Part shown: piece by piece, positions 1 to 8,665 of the stretch
Layout: each line of letters opens with the position of its first letter
Numbering within the stretch: the stretch's first letter is position 1
NCBI RefSeq assembly: GCF_003945385.1
Contig: NZ_AP018920.1
Coordinates: 1,984,001-2,048,000 of the forward strand
From: Pseudonocardia autotrophica
GTDB lineage: Bacteria; Actinomycetota; Actinomycetes; Mycobacteriales; Pseudonocardiaceae
Direction: 5' to 3'
Length of the DNA: 64,000 nucleotides
Notes under the pieces: generated by a model
The model's input: only the letters and a program-made list of their open reading frames with translations
Databases searched by the model: none
Told to the model about the DNA's origin: nothing
Made by a program: the position numbers and the translations under genes

Positions 1-1035
1 GGTGCGCGGACCGAGATCGACCGGGCCGCCGGTGGTACCCCCGGCTGGTCGGTCGACGCGGTCGGTCCCGACGGTGCCACGGCGTCGTCGCTGGTGGGAG
101 CACCGCCGACGCCGGGGGCGCCGGTCACCCTGGAGCTGGACCGCACCGTGCAGGAGGCCGCACAGGGCGCCGTGGACGGCGAGTCGCGGCAGGCGATGAT
201 CGTCGCGATCCGGCCGTCGACGGGGGCGGTGCTGGCCGTCGCGCAGAACGCCGCGGCGGACCGGGACGGTGCGCTCGCGCTCACCGGGCGCTACCCGCCC
301 GGGTCCACCTTCAAGATGGTCACCGCCTACGGGGCGATGCCCGCCGAGAACCTGACCCCGCAGTCGCCGGTGGAGTGCCCCGGCAGCACCGTGATCGACG
401 GCCGTACCCTTCCCAACGAGGACTCGTTCGCGCTGGGCACGGTCCCGTTGCAGCAGGCGTTCGCCCGGTCCTGCAACACGACGTTCTCCCGGCTCGCGCT
501 CGGCCTGCCGCCGGAGGGCCTGCCCGAGGCGGGCCGCGCGCTCGGCTTCGGCGCGGACTGGACGATCCCGGGGATGACGACGATCACCGGCTCGGTCGAC
601 GCCGCCACCGACGATCTGCAGCGGTCCGTCGACGGCATCGGGCAGGGCGACGTGCTGGCGTCCCCGTTCGGGATGGCGATGGTGTCGGCGACGATCGAGC
701 ACGGGGCTCCGGTCACCCCGACACTGATCCGCGGCCTCCCGACGGAGGCGACGGTCGCCCCCGGCACGCCGGATCCGGCCGTGCTCGACCAGCTCCGTCC
801 GATGATGCGGGCCGTCGTCACCTCCGGGACCGCGACCGCCGCGAACGGGCAGGGCGAGGTGTTCGGCAAGACCGGGACCGCCGAGTACGCGGGGCCGGAC
901 GGGACCAACCGCGCGCACGGCTGGTTCACCGGCTACCGCGGCGACCTGGCGTTCGCGACGCTGATCGTGGACGGCGGCTCGTCCGGCCCGGCGGTGGGGC
1001 TGTCGGCACGGTTCCTGGCCGGGGTGCCCCGCTGA
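1..1035 (+). CDS. Penicillin-binding protein, transpeptidase domain (5' end missing)
   Basis: This is the C-terminal transpeptidase part of a class B penicillin-binding protein, which cross-links peptidoglycan stem peptides outside the membrane. The frame is open from base 1, so the N-terminus (membrane anchor and dimerisation domain) lies before the window; 344 residues are visible. All three active-site motifs are present in the usual order: STFK (nucleophilic Ser near visible residue 102), SCN (157) and KTGT (290). The domain appears intact. I cannot tell which paralogue it is; a PbpA-like or MecA_N-type protein would fit. It ends 111 bp before the next gene, which has its own promoter-like sequence. 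Confidence 0.93.
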   Translation, partial: GARTEIDRAAGGTPGWSVDAVGPDGATASSLVGAPPTPGAPVTLELDRTVQEAAQGAVDGESRQAMIVAIRPSTGAVLAVAQNAAADRDGALALTGRYPPGSTFKMVTAYGAMPAENLTPQSPVECPGSTVIDGRTLPNEDSFALGTVPLQQAFARSCNTTFSRLALGLPPEGLPEAGRALGFGADWTIPGMTTITGSVDAATDDLQRSVDGIGQGDVLASPFGMAMVSATIEHGAPVTPTLIRGLPTEATVAPGTPDPAVLDQLRPMMRAVVTSGTATAANGQGEVFGKTGTAEYAGPDGTNRAHGWFTGYRGDLAFATLIVDGGSSGPAVGLSARFLAGVPR

Positions 1036-1133
1036 CCTGCTGATCACGAATCGGGAACCGGGACGTTCGCCGGGCGGACGTTCCGGTTCCGGATCCGCGA
1101 TCACCGCCGGGGGAACGCTCTTGCCCCGCCGCC

Positions 1134-1149
1134 TACCCTGGTCGGCGTG
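1134..1149 (+). promoter_or_regulatory. Leaderless promoter -10 and start of the DUF3054 gene
   Basis: TACCCT (1134-1139) lies 7 nt before the GTG at 1147 and there is no Shine-Dalgarno sequence. This fits a leaderless transcript starting at the GTG. No convincing -35 was found. Confidence 0.5.
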
Positions 1150-1533
1150 CATCCGAGCCGGATCCCCGCCCTGGCGCTCGCCGCCGACCTGGTCGCGGTC
1201 GTGGTGTTCGCCGCCGTCGGCCGGATCAGTCACGCCGAGGCGGACAGCCTGATCGGCCTCGCCGGGACCGCGCTGCCGTTCCTGATCGGTGCCGCGGTCG
1301 CCTGGGCCACCCCGTGGGTGCGGGCCTCGCCGGCATCGCTGCAGGCCGGGTTCGTGGTGCTGGCGCTGACCGCGGGGATCGGGTTCCTGCTGCGGCTGGG
1401 GTTCCTCGGGCGGCTGCCGCTGTCGTTCGCGGTCGTCGCCGTGGTGTCGCTGGCGGTGCTGCTGCTCGGCTGGCGCGGACTGTCCGGGACGGTGGCCCGG
1501 CTGCGCGGGCCACGCGAGCCGTCGCACGGCTGA
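1147..1533 (+). CDS. DUF3054 family membrane protein
   Basis: A 128-residue integral membrane protein of the DUF3054 family, which is widespread in actinobacteria and has no established function. It has four hydrophobic segments (about residues 8-25, 35-55, 64-84 and 91-110). The first two are separated by a short loop reading GRISHAEA, typical of the family. The C-terminus is basic and probably cytoplasmic. The GTG start is supported by a -10-like element 7 nt upstream. It is followed at 77 bp by methionine aminopeptidase, which has its own -10-like element, so the two may be separately transcribed. Confidence 0.85.
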   Translation: MHPSRIPALALAADLVAVVVFAAVGRISHAEADSLIGLAGTALPFLIGAAVAWATPWVRASPASLQAGFVVLALTAGIGFLLRLGFLGRLPLSFAVVAVVSLAVLLLGWRGLSGTVARLRGPREPSHG

Positions 1534-1610
1534 CCGGGCCGGGCGAGCCGTCCCGGGGTCACACCCCGCGGCCCGGCCGGGACGGCGGGACGAGGCATAC
1601 CATGGAACGC

Positions 1611-2468
1611 ATGGCCACGCGCACGTTGCTCGTCCCCGGCACACCGACCCCGATCCGTGAGGTGCCGGCGCACATCCCGCGGCCCGAGTACGTGGGCAAG
1701 TCCTCCCCGGCACGCAGCCGGCGCGGCGACGTGCAGACCCCCGAGACGATCGAGCTCATGCGGCACGCCGGCAAGGTCGCCGCGGAGGCGCTGCGGCTGG
1801 CGGGGGAGACGGTCCGGCCCGGCATCACCACCGACGAGATCGACCGGGTGGTCCACGAGTTCCTGATCGACTCGGACGCCTACCCGTCGACGCTGGGCTA
1901 CCGCGGCTTCCCCAAGTCCTGCTGCACCAGCCTCAACGAGGTCATCTGCCACGGCATCCCGGACACCACCGTGATCAACGACGGCGACATCGTGAACGTC
2001 GACGTCACCGCCTTCATCGGCGGCGTGCACGGTGACACCAACGCCACGTTCCTGGCCGGGGACGTCGCGGAGGAGCCGCGGCTGCTGGTCGAGCGCACCC
2101 GCGAGGCCACCATGCGGGCGATCAAGGCGGTCCGCCCGGGCCGCGAGTTGAACGTCGTCGGGCGGGTCATCGAGTCCTACGCGAAGCGCTTCGGCTACGG
2201 CGTCGTCCGCGACTTCACCGGGCACGGCATCGCCCACGAGTTCCACTCCGGGCTGGTCGTGCTGCACTACGACCAGCCCGACGTGCACACCGTCCTCGAG
2301 CCGGGGATGACCTTCACCATCGAGCCGATGATCACCCTCGGCGGGATCGACCACGACACCTGGGACGACGACTGGACCGTCGTCACCCAGGACAAGTCGT
2401 GGGTCGCGCAGTTCGAGCACACGATCGTCGTCACCGACGACGGCGCGGAGATCCTCACCCTGCCCTGA
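1611..2468 (+). CDS. map: Methionine aminopeptidase, type I
   Basis: Removes the initiator methionine from nascent proteins in the cytoplasm using a two-metal centre. All five metal ligands can be read: Asp131 and Asp142 (in [10 protein letters not shown] and HGDTNATF), His205 ([10 protein letters not shown]), Glu238 (TIEPM) and Glu269 (QFEHT). It has the N-terminal extension of about 40 residues seen in actinobacterial MapB-type enzymes, with a [15 protein letters not shown] stretch resembling the proline-rich linker. Two ATGs are possible, 1602 and 1611. I chose 1611 because TACCAT (1598-1603) lies exactly 7 nt before it, as at the other probable leaderless genes here. Length (285 aa) is normal. 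Confidence 0.95.
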   Translation: MATRTLLVPGTPTPIREVPAHIPRPEYVGKSSPARSRRGDVQTPETIELMRHAGKVAAEALRLAGETVRPGITTDEIDRVVHEFLIDSDAYPSTLGYRGFPKSCCTSLNEVICHGIPDTTVINDGDIVNVDVTAFIGGVHGDTNATFLAGDVAEEPRLLVERTREATMRAIKAVRPGRELNVVGRVIESYAKRFGYGVVRDFTGHGIAHEFHSGLVVLHYDQPDVHTVLEPGMTFTIEPMITLGGIDHDTWDDDWTVVTQDKSWVAQFEHTIVVTDDGAEILTLP

Positions 2469-2538
2469 GCTCACACCCCGTCGCCCCGGTTCACACCCCA
2501 CGCAGCGGGTGCGAACCGGGGCGAAGGGGTGTGAGCTC
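2467..2538. terminator. Long inverted repeat between convergent map and peroxiredoxin genes
   Basis: Two 26-bp arms (2467-2492 and 2513-2538) are complementary with a single mismatch around a 20-nt loop. The left arm includes the last two bases of the map stop codon. The structure lies between two convergent genes and has no T-tract. A bidirectional terminator is the likely role. Confidence 0.7.
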
Positions 2539-2596
2539 GGGCGGCGGGCCGCGTCGACCGGACGGCGTCCGTCCGAACGTGCAGTTCGGCCGGGCC

Positions 2597-3061
2597 TCAG
2601 GCGGCGGGGCGCTGCCGCAGCGCCGCGAGCGCGTCGTCGGCGTGCCGGGTCATCGCGGTCTCGGAGCCGATCTCGGCGAGGATCCGGCGGTCGGTGTCGA
2701 TCACGAAGGTGCGCCGGCGGGTGTGGAAGTTGCCCGGCAGCCAGGCCCGCCACGCCCCGAACGACTTCGCCACGGTGTGGTCGGCGTCGGACAGCAGCGG
2801 GAACGACAGCGCGTTGGCGGCGGCGAACATGCCCTGTTTGTCGACCCGGTCGCTGGAGATCCCGACGGGCTGCGCGCCCAGCTCGGCGAACTCCGCGGAC
2901 AGGTCCCGGAAGTGGCAGGCCTCCTGGGTGCAGCCGCTCGTCATCGCGGCGGGGTAGAAGAAGAGCACCACCGGCCCGTCGGCGAGCAGCGCGCTCAGCC
3001 TCCGCGGGGTGCCGGTCTCGTCCTGCAGTTCGAAGTCGGTCGCGAGCTCGCCGACGGCCAT
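2597..3061 (-). CDS. Thiol peroxidase of the BCP/PrxQ type
   Basis: A 154-residue AhpC/TSA-fold peroxiredoxin that reduces hydroperoxides in the cytoplasm. The signature region FFYPAAMTSGCTQEACHFRD carries Cys44 (peroxidatic) and Cys49 (resolving, five residues later). That is the arrangement of atypical 2-Cys BCP/PrxQ enzymes. The usual TPGC Pro is Ser here (MTSGC), a small deviation. The start chosen has GAGGAG 5 nt upstream; an earlier start 30 bp upstream lacks a ribosome binding site. It converges on map across a long hairpin and stands alone. Confidence 0.88.
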   Translation of the reverse strand: MAVGELATDFELQDETGTPRRLSALLADGPVVLFFYPAAMTSGCTQEACHFRDLSAEFAELGAQPVGISSDRVDKQGMFAAANALSFPLLSDADHTVAKSFGAWRAWLPGNFHTRRRTFVIDTDRRILAEIGSETAMTRHADDALAALRQRPAA

Positions 3062-3139
3062 GGTGTCTCCTCGTAGCGGGTGGGGGATCACCCCGTGTTC
3101 GTTCCGGCGGGGGTCTCCGGTTCGATGATCATCAGCTTC

Positions 3140-3958
3140 TCATCCCGCGCGGTTCGCCGCCCGCGGCGGAAGCGGGAGGAACCCGCTGGTCCGGCGGACG
3201 TAGTCGGCGTAGCCGGGCCGGCGCTCGGCGATGTCGCGTTCCAGCAGGGCCGCGCCGGTGCCGCGGACCAGGTTCACGGTGATCGCCGCGACGCCGACGA
3301 GGCCGATCAGCCCGGCCGGGTGGTGCAGCGCGATGATGCCCAGCCCCCACCAGACACAGGCGTCGCCGAAGTAGTTCGGATGCCGGGTGAAGCGCCACAG
3401 GCCGGTGTCGAGCACGGCGCCGCGGTTGCCGGGATCGGCGGTGAACCGGGCGAGCTGCGCGTCGCCGACGGCCTCGAAGCCGAACCCGGCCGCCCACACG
3501 AGCACACCGAGCACCGTCACCGCGACACCCCAGCCGCCGATCGCGCCGTAGGCGGCGAGCTGCACCGGCAGCGACACGACCCACATCACCGCGCACTGGG
3601 TCAGGTAGATCTTGCGGAACGCGCTGCCCGGTGCCGTGGCGAGCAGCTCGACATAGCGCCGGTCCTCACCGCGGCCGCGGTTGCGACGGGCGATGTGCCA
3701 GGCCAGCCGCCCGCCCCACAGCGCCACGAGCAGCACCACCAGCCAGCGCCGCCAGGCCGGGCCGGCGGGATCGAGCACCGTCGCGGACACCGCGGTGACC
3801 AGCGCGATCAGCACGAACCCGAGACCCCAGACGATGTCGGCGCCGTCGTGCCGCCCGCGCCGCACGCCGATCGTGTACGCGAGCAGCGCCAACCCGATCA
3901 CCGCGACCGCGGTGATCCCGAGGTTCGCGCCCCAGGCCGCCCAGGGGTACGGGCTCAC
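3140..3958 (-). CDS. DUF1295 membrane protein (steroid 5-alpha-reductase-like fold)
   Basis: A 272-residue polytopic membrane protein of the DUF1295 family, related to steroid 5-alpha reductases and isoprenylcysteine methyltransferases. The family hallmark near the C-terminus is present: WRFTRHPNYFGDACVWWG, followed by LERDIAERRPGYADYVRRT, where the RHPNY and YxxY segments are thought to bind cofactor. The GTG start overlaps the stop codon of the upstream methyltransferase in a GTGA arrangement, which fixes the start and implies translational coupling. It is the last gene of the lipid operon. A redox step on a modified fatty acid is plausible, but no substrate can be read from sequence. Confidence 0.88.
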   Translation of the reverse strand: MSPYPWAAWGANLGITAVAVIGLALLAYTIGVRRGRHDGADIVWGLGFVLIALVTAVSATVLDPAGPAWRRWLVVLLVALWGGRLAWHIARRNRGRGEDRRYVELLATAPGSAFRKIYLTQCAVMWVVSLPVQLAAYGAIGGWGVAVTVLGVLVWAAGFGFEAVGDAQLARFTADPGNRGAVLDTGLWRFTRHPNYFGDACVWWGLGIIALHHPAGLIGLVGVAAITVNLVRGTGAALLERDIAERRPGYADYVRRTSGFLPLPPRAANRAG

Positions 3959-5316
3959 CGGAGCGTGACCTGCCCGGAGCCGGTGGGCGCCGCGTCCACC
4001 GCCGGATCGAGACCGACGATGCCGGTGCGGCTGCGCGGCAACCCGGACGTGCCGTCCGAGCCGGGGCGTACGGCCAGGATCTGGTGCACACCCATCCGGT
4101 TCTCCTCGAACGCCAGCGCCGCACCGGCCAGGTACAGCAGCCAGATCCGCCACTGTTCCTCGCCGATCATCCGGGTCGCGGTCTCCCGGTGCCGCTGCAG
4201 CGTGTCCAGCCAGGGCCGCACGGTCCAGACGTAGTGCTCGCGCAGCGAGTGCACGTCGACGATCTCGTGCCCGGCCCGCTCCAGGAACCCGAGGGTCTCG
4301 CCGAGCGGGCGCATGTACATGTCCGGCGCCACGTAGGACTCCATGAAGGCGCCGCCACCCGGTGCGGTGTTCGCCCCGGCCGCTCCGCGCGACATCTGCT
4401 GCAGCAGCAGGCGTCCGTGCGGGCGCAGCAGACGGTGCAGCTGCTCGGCGTAGACGCCGTAGTTCTCCTGCCCGACGTGCTCGCCCATCTCGATCGAGGC
4501 GACCGCGTCGAACTGCTCGGCGGGTACGGCCCGGTAGTCCTGCAGCCGGATCTCCACCCGCTCGGCCAGCCCGGCCCGGCGGACCCGTTCGACGCCGTAG
4601 TCGCGCTGCTGCGCGGACAGCGTGACACCGGTGGCGTGCACGCCGTAGTGCTCGGCGGCGTGCACCAGCAGCGAGGCCCAGCCGCAGCCGACGTCGAGCA
4701 GCCGCATCCCGGGCCCGAGGCCGAGCTTGCGGCAGATCAGGTCCAGCTTGTCGCGCTGGGCGTCGACCAGGCCGTAGTCGGGGCCCTCGTCACGGGTCCA
4801 GTAGCCGCAGGAGTACGCCATCTGCGGATCGAGCAGGAAGGCGTAGAACTCGTTGGACAGGTCGTAGTGGTGGCTGATCGCGTCCCGGTCACGACGACGG
4901 GTGTGCAGCCGGCCACCGATCCGCGCCTCCGAGGCGGGCGGCTTCGGCGGCGGCCCGATCGCGCCCAGCCGGGCGGCGGTGCGCAGCGCGCCCAGCTTCT
5001 GGCGCGCCGAGGGCCGCAGCGCGCCGGTGCCGGGACGGGCGATCGCCCAGAACCGGGACAGCCCGTCCGCGACGTCGCCGTCGACCGACAGATCGCCGGA
5101 GACGAACGCGCGGGCCAGGCCGAGCTCACCCGGTGCCCACAGCAGCCTGCGCAGCGCGCGGCGCCGGTGCACGATCACGGTCGGCGGGTGCGGGTCGTCG
5201 GCGGTGCCCCGGTGACCGGCCTCGCTGCCGTCCCAGGCCCGCAGCCGGACCGGGAGCGGGGCACCGAGCACGTCCTCCAGCAGTGCGGCGAGCCGGGCCG
5301 CGGGGGTGGCGCTCAC
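3955..5316 (-). CDS. Cyclopropane-fatty-acyl-phospholipid synthase family methyltransferase (second copy)
   Basis: A 453-residue SAM-dependent methyltransferase of the CFA synthase family, which transfers a methyl or methylene group to the double bond of phospholipid acyl chains at the membrane surface. The N-terminal lipid-binding region is followed by HHYDLSNEFYAFLLD, the SAM motif LLDVGCGW and SIEMGEHVGQENYGVY. The His of EHVG, a bicarbonate ligand in the E. coli enzyme, is kept here but is Ala in the paralogue upstream. The GTG at 5316 overlaps the upstream stop (GTGA). The C-terminal 40 residues after LAVRPGSDG are family-atypical. It is one of two non-identical copies in tandem, so they probably do different steps or act on different chains. 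Confidence 0.92.
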   Translation of the reverse strand: MSATPAARLAALLEDVLGAPLPVRLRAWDGSEAGHRGTADDPHPPTVIVHRRRALRRLLWAPGELGLARAFVSGDLSVDGDVADGLSRFWAIARPGTGALRPSARQKLGALRTAARLGAIGPPPKPPASEARIGGRLHTRRRDRDAISHHYDLSNEFYAFLLDPQMAYSCGYWTRDEGPDYGLVDAQRDKLDLICRKLGLGPGMRLLDVGCGWASLLVHAAEHYGVHATGVTLSAQQRDYGVERVRRAGLAERVEIRLQDYRAVPAEQFDAVASIEMGEHVGQENYGVYAEQLHRLLRPHGRLLLQQMSRGAAGANTAPGGGAFMESYVAPDMYMRPLGETLGFLERAGHEIVDVHSLREHYVWTVRPWLDTLQRHRETATRMIGEEQWRIWLLYLAGAALAFEENRMGVHQILAVRPGSDGTSGLPRSRTGIVGLDPAVDAAPTGSGQVTLR

Positions 5317-6614
5317 GAGGACGCTCCCGGGCGGCGCTGCAGCGAGAACTGCACGACGTCGAGGTAGCCGACCCGGAAGCCCGCCTCGCAGTAGCCGAGG
5401 TAGAACTCCCACATCCGGCGGAAGGTCTCGTCGAACCCGAGCGCGGCGACGTCCTCCCAGCGGTCCAGGAAGCTCTCCCGCCAGTGCCCCAGGGTGCGGG
5501 CGTAGTCGTAGCCGAGGCTGCGCCGCTCGGCGATCCGCAGGCCGGTGTCGGCGGCCAGGTTCTGCTCGATCGAGGTGACCGATGGGATCAGGCCGCCGGG
5601 GAAGACGTACTTGTGGATCCAGGTGTAGTCGTCCTTGGAGACGACCATCCGCTCGTGCGGCATCGTGATCGACTGCAGGCCGACCCGGCCGCCGGGGGCG
5701 AGCAGCCGGTCGAGCGCGGCGAAATAGGTGGGCCAGTAGTCCTCACCGACCGCCTCGACCATCTCGACCGAGACGACCGCGTCGTAGGAGCCGCGTGCCT
5801 CCCGGTAGTCGCGCAGCAGCACCTGCACCCGGTCGGCGACGCCGGCCTCGGCGATCCGCTGCTCGGCGAGATCCTTCTGCTCCTGCGAGATCGTCAGGGT
5901 GGTCACCCGGGCACCGCGCTGCGCGGCCCGCACCGCGAGCCCGCCCCAGCCGGTCCCGATCTCCAGCACGTGCATCCCGTCCCGCACGCCCGCCATGTCC
6001 AGGACGCCGTCCATCTTGCGCTGCTGGGCGAGCACCAGATCGTCCGAGCCGTCGGCGAACCAGCCCGACGAGTAGGACATGGTCTCGTCGAGGAACAGCG
6101 CGAACAGCTCGTTGGACAGGTCGTAGTGGCGGTGGATGTTCTCCCGGGAGCCCTCCAGCGAGTTGACCTCCTCGGACGGCTGCCGGGCCTCGGCGAACCG
6201 CCGCCCGAGCCGTTGCAGAGTGGGCGGGACCAGCGTCGACAACCGGGCCGCGAACGGCGTCAGCAGGCCGGGCAGGTCGGTGGTCGTCCAGTCGCCGACC
6301 ATGTAGGACTCGCCGAAGCCGATCTTGGAGTTGGCGCCGAGCCGGGCGAAGAACGCGGCGGGCCGCTCGATCCGCATGACCGGGCTGTCCGGGCCGCCGG
6401 CGCCGATCCGCTCGCCGCCGGGCAGCACCACCCGGACCGGCAGGCTGCGCACCGCGTTGCGGAACAACGACTCGGCGATCCGGGCCTTGACCGGGGCGAC
6501 CGGCGGGGTCGCCAGCCCGGGCCAGACGCCCTCGTTCGGGCGCGGCACGGCGTGCGTGCGGCGCCGGGCGTTCCGAGCCGGTGCGGGCACCGGCAGCTCG
6601 TGCTGCATGGTCAT
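5313..6614 (-). CDS. Cyclopropane-fatty-acyl-phospholipid synthase family methyltransferase (UfaA1-like)
   Basis: A 433-residue CFA-synthase-family methyltransferase. Readable motifs are HRHYDLSNELFALFLDETM, the SAM site VLEIGTGWGG and SVEMVEAVGEDYW. The EAVG variant, with Ala where CFA synthase has a bicarbonate-binding His, is what I recall for the mycobacterial UfaA1 group. That group sits next to DUF1365 and FAD-oxidoreductase genes, as here. The start is ATGA-overlapped with the DUF1365 stop and is preceded by GAGGAAGG. The N-terminal 30 residues are Pro/Arg-rich. The product is likely a methylated or cyclopropanated acyl chain; which one cannot be decided from sequence. Confidence 0.92.
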   Translation of the reverse strand: MTMQHELPVPAPARNARRRTHAVPRPNEGVWPGLATPPVAPVKARIAESLFRNAVRSLPVRVVLPGGERIGAGGPDSPVMRIERPAAFFARLGANSKIGFGESYMVGDWTTTDLPGLLTPFAARLSTLVPPTLQRLGRRFAEARQPSEEVNSLEGSRENIHRHYDLSNELFALFLDETMSYSSGWFADGSDDLVLAQQRKMDGVLDMAGVRDGMHVLEIGTGWGGLAVRAAQRGARVTTLTISQEQKDLAEQRIAEAGVADRVQVLLRDYREARGSYDAVVSVEMVEAVGEDYWPTYFAALDRLLAPGGRVGLQSITMPHERMVVSKDDYTWIHKYVFPGGLIPSVTSIEQNLAADTGLRIAERRSLGYDYARTLGHWRESFLDRWEDVAALGFDETFRRMWEFYLGYCEAGFRVGYLDVVQFSLQRRPGASS

Positions 6615-7351
6615 CGGGAGACACCTTCCTCGGAGCGGTCTGATGCGGGTGGCCGTGGCACGACCGGTAGCCGGCGCAGCCACAGCGCGATGCCGTGCAG
6701 CCGGATGAGCAGTGACGTGCGACGGGTGACGAACGGCCTGCGCAGCAGCGCGCGGACGATCTCGCGGGTGCCCGCCGGCCGGCGGGTGCCGGCCAGCGTG
6801 GCGGTCAGTGCGGGACGCCCGTCCTGGTGCAGGGTGACGGCGACGGCGAGCCGGTCGCCGGGCAGCGGGAGATGCATCGTGTAGTAGCCCCGCGTCTCCA
6901 GGAACGGCGAGACGTAGAACTCCTTGTCGGCGTGGGCCCGCCCGTGCTCGTCGGGCCGGAGCAGATAGCAGTGCCGCCCGCCGTAGGTGTTGTGCACCTC
7001 CGCGACGACGCAGGCGAGGCTGCCGTCGGCGCGATGGCACCAGAACACCGAGATCGGGTTGAACACGTGCCCCAGTTCCCGGGCGTGCGCGAGCATCAGC
7101 ACCCGGCCGCCGGTGAGGTCGATCCCGTACCCGGCGAGCAGGTTCCCGATGTTGGCCCGGATGCTCAGCTCCGGATCGCCGACGTGATCGGCGGCCCGGA
7201 ACCGGGCGAACGGGCGCAGCCAGAACGGCAGCTCGGGCAGCTCGTCCAGGTCGACCAGCCAGAGGTGGATCCGGTGGGCGAAGGTGGTGTGGACGTCGCG
7301 GTGCCGGGCGTGCCGGACCTGCGCGTCGTAGATCGCGGGGGCCGGGTTCAT
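6611..7351 (-). CDS. DUF1365 family protein
   Basis: A 246-residue protein of DUF1365, a family nearly always found between an FAD amine-oxidase-like gene and a CFA-synthase-like gene. Conserved pieces are AIYDAQVRHARHRD at the start, HVFNPISVFWCHR, VVAEVHNTYGGRHCY and KEFYVSPF. The family has no proven biochemistry that I know of. In Rhodobacter the homologous gene set belongs to the singlet-oxygen regulon and has been linked to modified (furan) fatty acids. ATG at 7351 overlaps the upstream stop (ATGA), and its own stop overlaps the next start, so it is translationally locked into the operon. Confidence 0.88.
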   Translation of the reverse strand: MNPAPAIYDAQVRHARHRDVHTTFAHRIHLWLVDLDELPELPFWLRPFARFRAADHVGDPELSIRANIGNLLAGYGIDLTGGRVLMLAHARELGHVFNPISVFWCHRADGSLACVVAEVHNTYGGRHCYLLRPDEHGRAHADKEFYVSPFLETRGYYTMHLPLPGDRLAVAVTLHQDGRPALTATLAGTRRPAGTREIVRALLRRPFVTRRTSLLIRLHGIALWLRRLPVVPRPPASDRSEEGVSR

Positions 7352-8628
7352 CGGGCGCCCCACTCGACGCCCAGCGCGCGGGCGGCCCGCACACCCGACG
7401 CGCAGCCGTCCTCGTGGAAGCCCCAGCCGTGGTAGGCACCCGCGAACGCGGTGACCGGGGTGTTCAGCTCCGGCAGCCGGCGCTGCGCGGCCACCGAGGC
7501 CGGCGTGTAGACCGGGTGCTCGTAGGTCATCCGGGCGACGACGGTGGCCGGATCGACCCGGCCCGCCGCGCCGAGGGTGACGACCCAGTCGTCGGGATCG
7601 GTGAGCCGCATCAATCGGTTCATGTCGTAGCTGACCAGGACCGGTGCGTCCGCGGTGGGGGAGCAGGCCGGCTTGAGGTAGTTCCAGGACGCCCGCGCGC
7701 CCGCGGCCCGCGGGAGCAGCGAGGTGTCGTGGTGCAGCCAGGTCTCGTTGCGGGAGTAGCCGAACGAGCCGAGCACCGCCCGCTCGTCGGCGGTGGCGTC
7801 GTCGCCGAGGATGCGCAGCGCCTGGTCCGGGTGGGTGGCGACGACCACCTTGTCGAACCCGGCGAGCCCGTCGGCGTCGTCCCGGATCTCGGCGCCGGCC
7901 GGAGTGCGCAGCACCGACCGCACCGGGGTGGAGGTCCGGACGGCCGGGAGCTGCTTGACGATCTGCTCCACATACGACCGTGAGCCACCGGTGACGGTGC
8001 GCCACTGCGGGGATCCGCCGATCGCGAGCATCCCGTGGTGGTCGAGGAAGGTGAACAGGTACCGGGCCGGGTAGTCCAGCGAGAGCGCCGCACCGGCCGA
8101 CCACACGCAGGAGACGACCGGGATCATGAAGTGGTCGACGAAGTAGCGGGAGTAGCCACCGATCGCCAGGAACGCCCCGAGCGTGACGTCGCCGGCCATG
8201 TCGTCGTGCAGCACCCGCCGGGCGTGCCGGTGGAAGCGGGTCACCTCACCGAGCATCCGCAGGTACTGCGGCCGGACCAGGTTCGACGCCCGCGGGAACA
8301 GCCCACCGATCCGGCGTGCCCCGGCGTACTCCAGCCCGCAGCCGTCGCACCGGACCGACATCGACATGTCGGAGTCCTGGGTGGCGACGCCGAGCTCGCC
8401 GAAGAGCCGGAGCAGGTTCGGGTAGGTCCGGTCGTTGTGCACGATGAAGCCGGTGTCGACGGCGGTGATCCCGCCGTCGGAGGTGGTGAGCTCGTGGGTG
8501 TGCGCGTGCCCACCGGGCCGGGCGTCGGCCTCGTAGAGGGTGACGTCGTGGGTGGCGGCGAGAAGGTGCGCGGCGGTCAGGCCGGACACTCCGCTGCCCA
8601 CCACCGCGACGGTCGGCCGACCGGTCAT
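7348..8628 (-). CDS. FAD-dependent amine-oxidase-like protein
   Basis: A 426-residue flavoprotein of the NAD(P)-binding/amine oxidase superfamily. The N-terminal dinucleotide-binding motif is VVGSGVSGLTAA, followed by ARPGGHAHT. A C-terminal FAD-contacting segment reads TAFAGAYHGWGFHEDGCASG. This subfamily travels with DUF1365 and CFA-type methyltransferases and is a candidate desaturase or oxidase acting on methylated acyl chains. A Cys-x-x-Cys pair (RCDGCGLEYAG) lies near residue 100. The start has AGGAG about 8 nt upstream. The hydrolase gene ends 37 bp upstream, so it may be the first gene of a six-gene transcript. Confidence 0.9.
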   Translation of the reverse strand: MTGRPTVAVVGSGVSGLTAAHLLAATHDVTLYEADARPGGHAHTHELTTSDGGITAVDTGFIVHNDRTYPNLLRLFGELGVATQDSDMSMSVRCDGCGLEYAGARRIGGLFPRASNLVRPQYLRMLGEVTRFHRHARRVLHDDMAGDVTLGAFLAIGGYSRYFVDHFMIPVVSCVWSAGAALSLDYPARYLFTFLDHHGMLAIGGSPQWRTVTGGSRSYVEQIVKQLPAVRTSTPVRSVLRTPAGAEIRDDADGLAGFDKVVVATHPDQALRILGDDATADERAVLGSFGYSRNETWLHHDTSLLPRAAGARASWNYLKPACSPTADAPVLVSYDMNRLMRLTDPDDWVVTLGAAGRVDPATVVARMTYEHPVYTPASVAAQRRLPELNTPVTAFAGAYHGWGFHEDGCASGVRAARALGVEWGAR

Positions 8629-8665
8629 CGTCTCGCTCCTCCTGCTGTCGGGGTGCACCGGCGGC

